The position numbers and the translations under genes were made by a program. A stretch of DNA of 5,625 nucleotides from Burkholderiales bacterium (GTDB taxonomy: Bacteria; Pseudomonadota; Gammaproteobacteria; Burkholderiales; Burkholderiaceae_C): NCBI GenBank assembly GCA_947448105.1, contig CANFNE010000170.1, positions 1 to 5,625 on the forward strand. Reading direction: 5' to 3'. Position 1 is the stretch's first letter. Each line of letters opens with the position of its first letter. Below the pieces are notes generated by a model. That model saw only the letters and a list, made by a program, of their open reading frames with translations. It was not told where the DNA came from and searched no databases. Of the stretch, positions 1 to 5,625 are shown piece after piece.

Positions 1-561
1 CAGAACACGCGCTACGCGTTTGGCGTGCTGGCCAGCAAAGGCCTGGCGCGTTGGAGCGAGAGCTGGAAACACACCTTGGGTTCGGTGCGCGGCAGCGGTG
101 CCGCCTTATCCGCCACGGTGGCGGAATTGCCGGGCTACCCCTCGCGCATGGCGCAGGCCCAGGGTGGGGGCTTCTGGCTCACCTGCTTTGTCTGCCGTAC
201 GCAGTTGGTCGAGTTTGTGCTGCGCGAAGACGCTTACCGCAAGCGCATGGTGCAAGAGATCCACCCCAGCCAGTGGGTGGCGCCCGCCTTGTCCTCGGGC
301 AAGAGTTTTCTCGAACCCCTGCAAGGCGCCGGTGTCAAAACCATGGGCGTGCTCAAGCCTTGGGCGCCGCCGCGTTCCTACGGCCTGGTGTTGCGCGTGG
401 CCGACGATGGTCGGGTGCTTTCTTCCTTGCACAGCCAGGTGGATGGCCAGCACCACGGCATCACCGCCGTGGCAGAGCATGCCGGGGCCTTGTACCTGGT
501 ATCCAAAGGCAGCGCGCGCCTCTTGCGCGTGGAACTCAACGCCGCAGGAGACGCCGCATGA
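1..561 (+). CDS. Strictosidine synthase / SMP-30-like beta-propeller protein, C-terminal part (5' end outside window)
   Basis: The frame is open from the first base to the TGA at 559-561, giving 186 visible residues, so the gene starts upstream. Family members are usually about 300-400 residues, so roughly the last half is seen. The visible part fits the strictosidine synthase-like branch of the SMP-30/gluconolactonase six-bladed propellers: a GYPSRM segment followed by GGGFWLTCF (the usual 'GYPDN...GGFWVA' blade), then RSYGLVLRVADDGRVLSSLH, then a final blade with HHGITAVAEHAGALYLVSKG. In bacteria this family includes lactonases and esterases; strictosidine synthesis itself is not implied. 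The stop overlaps the start of the ABC ATPase by 4 bases (ATGA), so the two are probably translated together and the protein may act on the transported compound. The GTG at 25 only looks like a start because the true one is cut off. The family call is fairly safe; enzyme activity is inferred. A fusion to a membrane permease upstream cannot be excluded. Confidence 0.75.
   Translation, partial: QNTRYAFGVLASKGLARWSESWKHTLGSVRGSGAALSATVAELPGYPSRMAQAQGGGFWLTCFVCRTQLVEFVLREDAYRKRMVQEIHPSQWVAPALSSGKSFLEPLQGAGVKTMGVLKPWAPPRSYGLVLRVADDGRVLSSLHSQVDGQHHGITAVAEHAGALYLVSKGSARLLRVELNAAGDAA
546..550 (+). promoter_or_regulatory. Ribosome binding site of the ABC ATPase gene
   Basis: AGGAG lies 7 bases before the ATG at 558, inside the last codons of the preceding propeller gene. 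It settles the start at 558, although the same frame stays open far upstream (back to about 51). With the ATGA overlap it suggests translational coupling. Confidence 0.8.
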
Positions 562-2072
562 ACGCCACCCAAACCTTGCCCGACGTGGTGCTCGAACTGC
601 GCGATGCCACCAAAAAATACGGTGGCGTGCCGGCTATAGAGAACGTCAGCTTCACTCTGCGCCGGGGCGAAATCCACGCCCTGCTGGGTGAAAACGGCGC
701 GGGCAAATCCACGCTGACCAAGGTGATGGCTGGCGTAGTGCCCTTGTCGGCAGGCCAGATACTGGTAGAAGGCAAAGCGATTGAGATGAAGACGCCGCTG
801 GACGCGCGCGGCCACGGCATTGCCATGGTGTTCCAGGAAACCAGTCTGGTGCCCACCATGACGGTGGCGCAAAACCTGTTTCTGGGGCGCGAGAAGTTTT
901 ACAACCGCTTGCGCGGCGTGTACATCTCGGCGCAGCAGTTCTTGCAGTCGCTCAACTTTGACGTGGACCCCACGGCCAGCGTTGCGCTCTTGGGCGCGGC
1001 CAAAAAGCAGATGGTGGAAATCGCCCGCGCCGTGTTGCACGATGCGCGCATCATCATTTTTGACGAGCCCACGGCCAGCCTGACGCCCGAAGAAAAAAAG
1101 TACTTCTTTGACCTGGTGTTCAACCTCAAGGCGCGCGGCGTCTCGGTCATCTTTATCTCGCACGCGCTCGAAGAAGCGCTGCTGCTGGCCGACCGCATTA
1201 CCGTGCTGCGCGACGGCCAGCATGTGGTGACCGACGACAAAGCCAACTTTGACCGCGCACGCATCATCCAGGCCATGGTCGGGCGCGACCTGTCGCAAAC
1301 CCTGTACGGCCAAAGCAAGACGGTGGTGCGCAAGCAAGGCGAATGCGTGCTGTCGGTGCGCAATTTGCGCATGGCGTCCATGGTGAAAAACAACTCCCTG
1401 TCGGTGTTTGCCGGCCAGGTCACCGGCGTGTTCGGGCTGGTGGGCTCAGGCCGCACCGAGACCTTCAAGGTCGTGGCCGGGCTGATCAAGCGCGACTTCT
1501 TCCATGGCGGCGAAGTGCTGCTGCGCGGCAAACCCATCCGCTACCGGGTGGCGCGCCAGGCGGTGGAAGACGGCATTGCCTACATCACCGAAGACCGCAA
1601 GGTCGAGGGCTTTTTCGAGACCATGTCGATTGCCCAAAACATTTACATGGGTTTGCTGGGCAAGCTCGGGCATATGCGCGGCGTGGTGTCGGGTGCCCGC
1701 GCCACCGAGGTGGGCGACTTCTGGAGCAAGCTGCTCAAGGTGCGCGCCATCAGCCACGACGTCAAGGTGATTGAACTCTCGGGCGGCAACCAGCAAAAGG
1801 TGGTGATCGCCAAGTCACTGGTACAAAACCCGGACGTCATCATTTTTGACGAGCCCACCCGTGGTGTGGACGTGGGTGCCATTGCCGAAATCCATGCGGA
1901 AATCAACCGCCTGGCCGACGAGGGCAAGGCGGTGGTGGTGATCTCGTCCTATTTGCCCGAAGTGATGTCGCTCTCCGACCGCATTCTGGTGGCGCGCCAG
2001 GGCAAGGTGGTCACCGAATTTGCCGCCGACCAGGCCACGCAAGAAGCCATCATGTACGCCGCCATCCATTAG
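558..2072 (+). CDS. Sugar-type (CUT2) ABC transporter ATP-binding protein, RbsA/MglA-like
   Basis: This 504-residue protein has two fused nucleotide-binding domains, the usual length and layout of ATPases that power CUT2 importers of sugars and similar small molecules at the inner membrane. In domain 1 the Walker A is GENGAGKST (residues 44-52), the Q-loop Gln is 93, Walker B is IIIFDEPT (Asp169, Glu170) and the switch His is 202. Its signature is poor: LGAAKKQ at about 145-151. In domain 2 the Walker A is degenerate (GLVGSGRTE, 293-301, Arg for Lys), as is normal for the family, but the signature LSGGNQQ (407-413) and Walker B IIFDEPTRG (Asp431, Glu432) are intact. A TEDRK motif typical of RbsA-like proteins is present. 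The start is the ATG at 558, supported by AGGAG and the 4-base overlap with the upstream gene. No permease or binding-protein gene is visible; they are probably upstream. Substrate is unknown: 'sugar' is only the family label, and CUT2 relatives also carry nucleosides and autoinducers. Confidence 0.93.
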   Translation: MNATQTLPDVVLELRDATKKYGGVPAIENVSFTLRRGEIHALLGENGAGKSTLTKVMAGVVPLSAGQILVEGKAIEMKTPLDARGHGIAMVFQETSLVPTMTVAQNLFLGREKFYNRLRGVYISAQQFLQSLNFDVDPTASVALLGAAKKQMVEIARAVLHDARIIIFDEPTASLTPEEKKYFFDLVFNLKARGVSVIFISHALEEALLLADRITVLRDGQHVVTDDKANFDRARIIQAMVGRDLSQTLYGQSKTVVRKQGECVLSVRNLRMASMVKNNSLSVFAGQVTGVFGLVGSGRTETFKVVAGLIKRDFFHGGEVLLRGKPIRYRVARQAVEDGIAYITEDRKVEGFFETMSIAQNIYMGLLGKLGHMRGVVSGARATEVGDFWSKLLKVRAISHDVKVIELSGGNQQKVVIAKSLVQNPDVIIFDEPTRGVDVGAIAEIHAEINRLADEGKAVVVISSYLPEVMSLSDRILVARQGKVVTEFAADQATQEAIMYAAIH

Positions 2073-2075
2073 GAG
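2071..2075 (+). promoter_or_regulatory. Ribosome binding site of the CoA-transferase gene
   Basis: AGGAG overlaps the TAG stop of the ABC ATPase gene and sits 6 bases before the ATG at 2082. The spacing is near ideal and fixes the start. The 9-base gap between the genes leaves no room for a separate promoter, so this gene belongs to the same transcript. Confidence 0.85.
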
Positions 2076-2081
2076 AAAGCC

Positions 2082-4484
2082 ATGTCGCAGTTGCCCTATG
2101 CCGGGATTTCTGTGGTGGAACGCTCGGGCCTGCTGTCGGCCCGCCTGATCGGTCTGCTGCTGGCCGACCAAGGCGCGCAGGTGCTGGTGGCCCGGTCTGA
2201 ATCCGGCTTGCAAGCGTCCCCCGATGCCGGTGCAGCGCCGCACGATCCGAGCCTGCATTTCGACCACCTCGACCCCTACCTCAACCGCGGCAAAGGGCTG
2301 CTGCAAACCGCGGGCGACCAGGAATCCGCCACGGCGGACGTCATCATCGTCCAGGGTAACGCCCCGATGGACGTGCAGCCCTGGCAGATTCTGGTGCGTG
2401 TGCTGGCCGCCTTGCCCGGTGATGCCACCTATGGCCACTTGCCCGCGGACTGCAGCGAGGACGTGCTAAGCGCCACCCTGGGCTTTTTTACCGATATGGC
2501 GCTCAGTGCCAAGGCCTTGCAGCGCCCCGTCATCTACACCCCGCTGCCCCTGAGTTCGGTGTACACGGGCGTGATTGCCGCCGTGTCGGTGGGCGCGGCA
2601 TTGACCGAGCGCTTGCGCAGCGGATCGGGCTGCGAGATTTATGCCTCGCGCCTGGCCGGCGGCCTGGCGGCCATGGGCGCTTTGGCGCTGACGCAAAAGG
2701 GCTTGCCACCGCACCTTGATCTGGCGCCCAAACCAGCGCTGCCCCAGGGCGTGGGCAAAGAGGAATTCGCAGCCATGGTGGCCCGGGCGCGCCAGAGCGG
2801 CGAACAGCAGTCCTGGCTTGAGCAAAGACTGATTCCCTTTGGCGTGCCCTTCAAGACGCAGGACGGCGCGCACCTGCTGCTGCTCAATGGCGTGAACCGG
2901 CGCGCGACCCGCAAGCTCTACGAGCACCTCGGTATCTGGGACACGCTGATGTCGCAGGGGCTGACCGATATTTCGCCCTACGACCCCGCCGCCATGCACG
3001 CCAGAGGCCGCAACCTGGCCGACGGCCCGAGCCTGCATTTCAACTACACCGAAATCATCGCCCAACTTGTGGGCCAGGCGCTGCTCCAAAAAACTGCCCA
3101 GGAATGGGAGCAGGAGTTGTGTGCCGTCGGCATACCGGCGTGCGAGGTCAAGTCGCTCGCGCAGTGGCTGGACGATCCGCAAGGCCGCCAGGCGGGGCTG
3201 ACAGCGGTGTTGCACACAGGCACCGGCGCCAGCGCACCCCAGCCGGGCCGGGCCGCGTGGCTACAAAGCGCGCAGCCCTATCCCGCGCTCATGCCGGCAG
3301 AGACACTGTCGCTGGCGCAGGGTCTTGAGCGTGCGCAATCGCGCTTTTCGTCCCCCGATTTCCCCCGCCAGGCCTTGTTGCAGTCACCATTGGTCGGCTG
3401 CACCGTGCTGGACCTGAGCAACGTCATTGCCGGCCCCAATGCCGCCCGCATGCTGGGCGAACTCGGCGCCACGGTTTACCGGGTGGAGCAGCCGCGTCCC
3501 ACGCACATGCCGCTGGCCCTGACGATCTGGGGCGCCGAAGCGGGCGCGGGGAAAAAGAGCGTGATCCTCGACAGCAACACTGCGCAGGGCAAGGAAATCC
3601 TGCAAGCGCTGATTCAAAAAGCCGATTTCATTGTGATCAACAAGGGCGACGCCCAGTGCGCGCGCCTGGGCGTGGACCTGCATTCGCTGGCCCAAACCAA
3701 TCCCAAAGCCATCCTGGTGCAACTAACCGCCCACCACGGCGAAAAACACGGGCCGCGCCACGACTACCCCGGCTACGACCCGATAGGCCAGGCGATGACG
3801 GGCATCATGCAACGCTTTGGCGCTGACGGCTGCCCCACCTACCATGGGCTGGCCTCTTGCGTCGACTACATCACCGGCTACCTGGCGGTGTGGGCCGCGG
3901 TCAGCGCCCTGTTTGCCCAAAAGCAAGGCGCCCTCCGTGGCAGGCCTGCGTTGGCCGGCACGCAAGGGGACCGGGCCGAGAGTTCCTTGATGGCTGCGGC
4001 GTCGCTGGTCAGTTGCGCTTTTGTGCACGGTGAGCCGCCGGCCCACCAATGCGGCCCGCAGGCCTTGGGCCGTACCGCGACCGAGCGCGCCTACCAGGCC
4101 ACCGACGGCTGGGTCTACGCGCTGGCCCGCGAGGATGTGTCGCAAGTGCTGTCCACCTTGAGCGTGCAGGAGGCGCTGGCCTGGCTGGCGCTGCGCGGCA
4201 TTGAGAGCGCCAGAGTCAACACGGTGCGCGAGATGGCCGACTTGCACCGCAAGCCCGGTAGCAGCACGATTCAATTCCAGGCCAAGGAAGATGCAGGCTG
4301 GGTCACGGAGTGCTTTGTACCCACCTGGTTTTGCTTTGACGGACAGATGGCGCACGACCGCCAGGGTGCGGTACGCATTGGTTCGAGCGCCGACGCGGTA
4401 TTGCAGGAACTGCAGTATTCAAACGCGCAAATCGCGGAACTCCGGGCCGCGCAGGTTGTGTTGGGCACGGAGTGGACGGCTTAG
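2082..4484 (+). CDS. Tandem CaiB/BaiF (class III) CoA-transferase family protein
   Basis: This 800-residue protein is about twice the usual 380-430 residues of the family and contains two CaiB/BaiF units. Unit 1 (about 6-430) opens with ISVVERSGLLSARLIGLLLADQGAQV and has a small-domain stretch PFGVPFKTQDGAHLLLLNG near 250-270 and a VGIPACEVKSLAQWLDDPQ segment near 345-365. Unit 2 (about 437-800) opens with VLDLSNVIAGPNAARMLGELGATVYRVE, has GAGKKSVILD, then YPGYDPIGQAMTGIM, and ends with a typical LQELQYSNAQIAELRAAQVV tail. The catalytic Asp that carries the CoA or acyl intermediate is expected in the segment SCVDYITGYLA and is Asp595. The matching place in unit 1 (LSSVYTGVIAA, Tyr161) has no Asp, so only unit 2 is likely to be catalytic. 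The enzyme should move CoA between carboxylic acids in the cytosol. Donor and acceptor are unknown. It shares an operon with the ABC ATPase. DddD, the DMSP CoA-transferase/lyase, has a similar double layout, but nothing here shows DMSP activity. The family is certain; the substrate is not. Confidence 0.9.
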   Translation: MSQLPYAGISVVERSGLLSARLIGLLLADQGAQVLVARSESGLQASPDAGAAPHDPSLHFDHLDPYLNRGKGLLQTAGDQESATADVIIVQGNAPMDVQPWQILVRVLAALPGDATYGHLPADCSEDVLSATLGFFTDMALSAKALQRPVIYTPLPLSSVYTGVIAAVSVGAALTERLRSGSGCEIYASRLAGGLAAMGALALTQKGLPPHLDLAPKPALPQGVGKEEFAAMVARARQSGEQQSWLEQRLIPFGVPFKTQDGAHLLLLNGVNRRATRKLYEHLGIWDTLMSQGLTDISPYDPAAMHARGRNLADGPSLHFNYTEIIAQLVGQALLQKTAQEWEQELCAVGIPACEVKSLAQWLDDPQGRQAGLTAVLHTGTGASAPQPGRAAWLQSAQPYPALMPAETLSLAQGLERAQSRFSSPDFPRQALLQSPLVGCTVLDLSNVIAGPNAARMLGELGATVYRVEQPRPTHMPLALTIWGAEAGAGKKSVILDSNTAQGKEILQALIQKADFIVINKGDAQCARLGVDLHSLAQTNPKAILVQLTAHHGEKHGPRHDYPGYDPIGQAMTGIMQRFGADGCPTYHGLASCVDYITGYLAVWAAVSALFAQKQGALRGRPALAGTQGDRAESSLMAAASLVSCAFVHGEPPAHQCGPQALGRTATERAYQATDGWVYALAREDVSQVLSTLSVQEALAWLALRGIESARVNTVREMADLHRKPGSSTIQFQAKEDAGWVTECFVPTWFCFDGQMAHDRQGAVRIGSSADAVLQELQYSNAQIAELRAAQVVLGTEWTA

Positions 4485-4493
4485 CCCGCGCGT

Positions 4494-4524
4494 AGCTTGG
4501 CCGGGCGGCGCGCCTGGTTTAGCT
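4494..4524 (+). terminator. Possible terminator hairpin between the convergent operons
   Basis: The 34 bases between the two stop codons, plus the end of allA, can fold into an imperfect stem. CCGGGC (4501-4506) pairs with GCCTGG (4512-4517) around a 5-base loop, with one G-T pair. Two further G-T pairs and, after one T-T mismatch, AGCT (4494-4497) with AGCT (4521-4524) extend it. The pairing favours the plus-strand transcript, because the G-T pairs become A-C mismatches on the other strand. There is no proper T-run after the stem, so this is a weak candidate; Rho-dependent ending is equally possible. Confidence 0.35.
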
Positions 4525-5028
4525 GTCTATCCAGATGTTGTGCGCCAGCACATCCACCTCATCGAGATTGCGCTCGCCCGGTGGCCCGCCCCGGTCTATG
4601 ACAAGAAAGTCGCAGTCCCGCCCGATGGCGACGAGCGGGTGGTGCCAAACGCCTTTGGCATAGTTCACGCCCTGGCCTGCTTCGGCCCGAAAGCAGCGGA
4701 TGTCAGTCAGCACCAGCTCTGGCGCAGGTGGCGCTACCACCACCAAAAACGGCAACTCCGCCATGGCCACAAAGGCTTGGCTTCCCAGCGGATGGCGCTC
4801 CATCACCTGGAGCTGCATGGGCAGGCTGCGCGGTAGCGCCCGAAAGACGTTGAGCAGCACCTTGCCGTCACCCACATCCACCCGCGCCAGGTCGTGAAAA
4901 CGTGTGGCGAAGCCTTGGTTGATAGCGTACTGGCGCGCTTTGGCGCCTGCTTCGATCACATCACCAAAGAGGCCAAAGGTGTCGGCGTGCAGCGGCGCGA
5001 CGGGCAAGGTGATGCGCGTGGACGCCAT
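4519..5028 (-). CDS. allA: Ureidoglycolate lyase
   Basis: This complete 169-residue protein is the usual size of ureidoglycolate lyase (about 160-170 residues). The enzyme splits ureidoglycolate into glyoxylate and urea, the last ureide step of allantoin and purine breakdown, in the cytosol. The family blocks are present in order: an INQGFATRFHDL block (36-47), MERHPLGSQAF (76-86), GVNYAKGVWHHPL (120-132) and DFLVIDRGG (140-148). The paired His in WHHPL and the ERHP motif lie in the cupin-like pocket. The start is the ATG at 5028, only 3 bases after the hydantoinase stop. There is no strong Shine-Dalgarno (only AGG about 11 bases upstream), so translation probably depends on the upstream gene. 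It runs toward the plus-strand operon. Family and function are clear from the motifs. A related cupin with another ureido substrate is a minor alternative. Confidence 0.92.
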   Translation of the reverse strand: MASTRITLPVAPLHADTFGLFGDVIEAGAKARQYAINQGFATRFHDLARVDVGDGKVLLNVFRALPRSLPMQLQVMERHPLGSQAFVAMAELPFLVVVAPPAPELVLTDIRCFRAEAGQGVNYAKGVWHHPLVAIGRDCDFLVIDRGGPPGERNLDEVDVLAHNIWIDS

Positions 5029-5031
5029 GGC

Positions 5032-5625
5032 TTATAACGCCTGCACCGGGCCGCGTGGCACATAGCGCCCCATGCCCTCGCGCCCGTGCCAGTCGTGGCC
5101 GTCCACGATCAGTTTGCCGCGCAAAAACACTTTCTCCACCCGGCCTTGCAGAGTGCGGCCTTCGAGCAGCGTGTGGTCGCAATTGCCGTGCAGGTGCTTG
5201 GCGTGGATGGTCTGGGTGACAGCCGGGTTGAAGAGCACCACGTCAGCGTCGCTGCCCACGGCAACCGTGCCTTTTTTGGGGAACAGGCCAAACAGCTTAG
5301 CCGGGGTGGTGGACGTGAGTTCGACAAAGCGGTTGAGCGAGAGCTTGCCCTGCACCACGCCGATGTCAAACAGGCTCACCAGCCGCGTCTCGATGCCGGG
5401 CGCGCCGTTGGGAATCTGCGCAAAGTTGGCAGTGCCGCGCAACTTGGAGCTGCGCAGGCCCAGGTGGTCGGCTTTCATGCAAAACGGGCAATGGTCGGTG
5501 GCGATCACCTGCAAGTCGTCGTAGCGCAGGGCGCGCCACAGGTGCTTCTGGTCGTCGGGCTTGCGCAGCGGCGGCGTCATCACGTATTTGGCGGTCTCAA
5601 AGTCGTCGTTGTCGTAGACCGCGTC
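5032..5625 (-). CDS. hydA: Dihydropyrimidinase / hydantoinase, C-terminal part (5' end outside window)
   Basis: The frame runs from the window edge to the TAA at 5034-5032, giving 197 visible residues of a family that is normally about 460-490. The apparent start at 5583 is an internal GTG; the 15 codons before it stay in frame and fit the family, so the gene starts outside the window. Visible landmarks are MTPPLRKPDDQ (16-26 of the visible part), VIATDHCPF with the metal-ligand/catalytic Asp (Asp44 visible, codon 5496-5494), IPNGAPGIETR (71-81), a FVELTSTTPAKLFGLFPKKG segment and the VGSDADVVLFNP strand typical of amidohydrolases. The enzyme opens cyclic amides such as dihydrouracil or 5-substituted hydantoins to N-carbamoyl amino acids, using two metal ions. 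The N-terminal HxH and the carbamylated Lys are not in view. The allA gene follows after 3 bases, so its natural ring may be a ureide such as allantoin. The family is firm; the exact substrate is open. Confidence 0.9.
   Translation of the reverse strand, partial: DAVYDNDDFETAKYVMTPPLRKPDDQKHLWRALRYDDLQVIATDHCPFCMKADHLGLRSSKLRGTANFAQIPNGAPGIETRLVSLFDIGVVQGKLSLNRFVELTSTTPAKLFGLFPKKGTVAVGSDADVVLFNPAVTQTIHAKHLHGNCDHTLLEGRTLQGRVEKVFLRGKLIVDGHDWHGREGMGRYVPRGPVQAL

Noticed and set aside
51..557. Upstream in-frame extension of the ABC ATPase gene to an earlier start at 51
   Set aside because: The extension is low-complexity Arg/Gly/Ala-rich sequence that resembles nothing, it overlaps the recognisable propeller gene, and the ATG at 558 has a good AGGAG and begins just where ATPase homology starts.
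378..1337. 319-residue open frame on the minus strand
   Set aside because: It lies opposite the conserved ATPase and propeller genes, is rich in His/Gln/Arg/Ala as GC-driven antisense frames are, and shows no family motif.
2247..3041. 15-base repeat (2247-2261 and 3027-3041) encoding PSLHF twice in the CoA-transferase
   Set aside because: Both copies lie in the first unit at non-equivalent places and the flanks differ; under strong codon bias a shared five-residue string is best taken as chance.
2466..3215. 249-residue open frame on the minus strand
   Set aside because: Antisense shadow of the CoA-transferase gene with biased Arg/Gln/Ala composition and no recognisable domain.
3723..4355. 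210-residue open frame on the minus strand
   Set aside because: Antisense shadow of the CoA-transferase second unit, with no motif and no ribosome binding site that I can support.
4201..4836. 211-residue plus-strand open frame spanning the convergent junction
   Set aside because: It runs out of frame through the end of the CoA-transferase and antisense through allA, both of which have clear family motifs.
1..5625. Search for CRISPR arrays, tRNA or rRNA genes, insertion-sequence ends, riboswitches and promoters
   Set aside because: No spaced repeats, cloverleaf-like segments, transposase motifs or long non-coding gaps are visible. The only intergenic stretches are 9, 34 and 3 bases, so promoters for both operons must lie outside the window.

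Overview
The window looks like chromosomal DNA of a high-GC Gram-negative bacterium. The strong G/C third-position bias, the tight operon packing and the gene content suggest a Betaproteobacterium of the Burkholderiales, perhaps Comamonadaceae. That placement is inference from composition and gene style, not from a marker gene. Nearly every base is coding. There are no RNA genes, insertion sequences or CRISPR arrays, and no clear promoter.

Two convergent operons meet near 4485-4518. The plus-strand operon (1-4484) holds three genes: the C-terminal half of a strictosidine synthase / SMP-30-like beta-propeller protein; a complete two-domain sugar-type (CUT2, RbsA/MglA-like) ABC transporter ATPase, which overlaps the first gene by ATGA; and, 9 bases further on, an 800-residue tandem CaiB/BaiF (class III) CoA-transferase. 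The permease and the binding protein of the transporter are not in view and are probably upstream. The arrangement suggests uptake of a small carbon compound, possible hydrolysis of a lactone or ester by the propeller protein, and activation of a carboxylic acid as its CoA thioester. The substrate cannot be read from the sequence.

The minus-strand operon (5625-4519) holds the C-terminal part of a dihydropyrimidinase/hydantoinase, followed after 3 bases by a complete ureidoglycolate lyase (AllA). Together they point to breakdown of cyclic ureides (hydantoins, dihydropyrimidines or allantoin), with AllA releasing urea and glyoxylate. A GC-rich imperfect hairpin between the operons may act as a terminator.

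The points most worth a second look are the tandem CoA-transferase, whose only recognisable catalytic Asp is in its second half; the asymmetric ATP sites of the transporter ATPase; the coupling of a hydantoinase to AllA; and the unusual gene set of the plus-strand operon. No single element is a plainly new system, but the transporter/propeller/CoA-transferase cassette has no pathway assignment that I can name.
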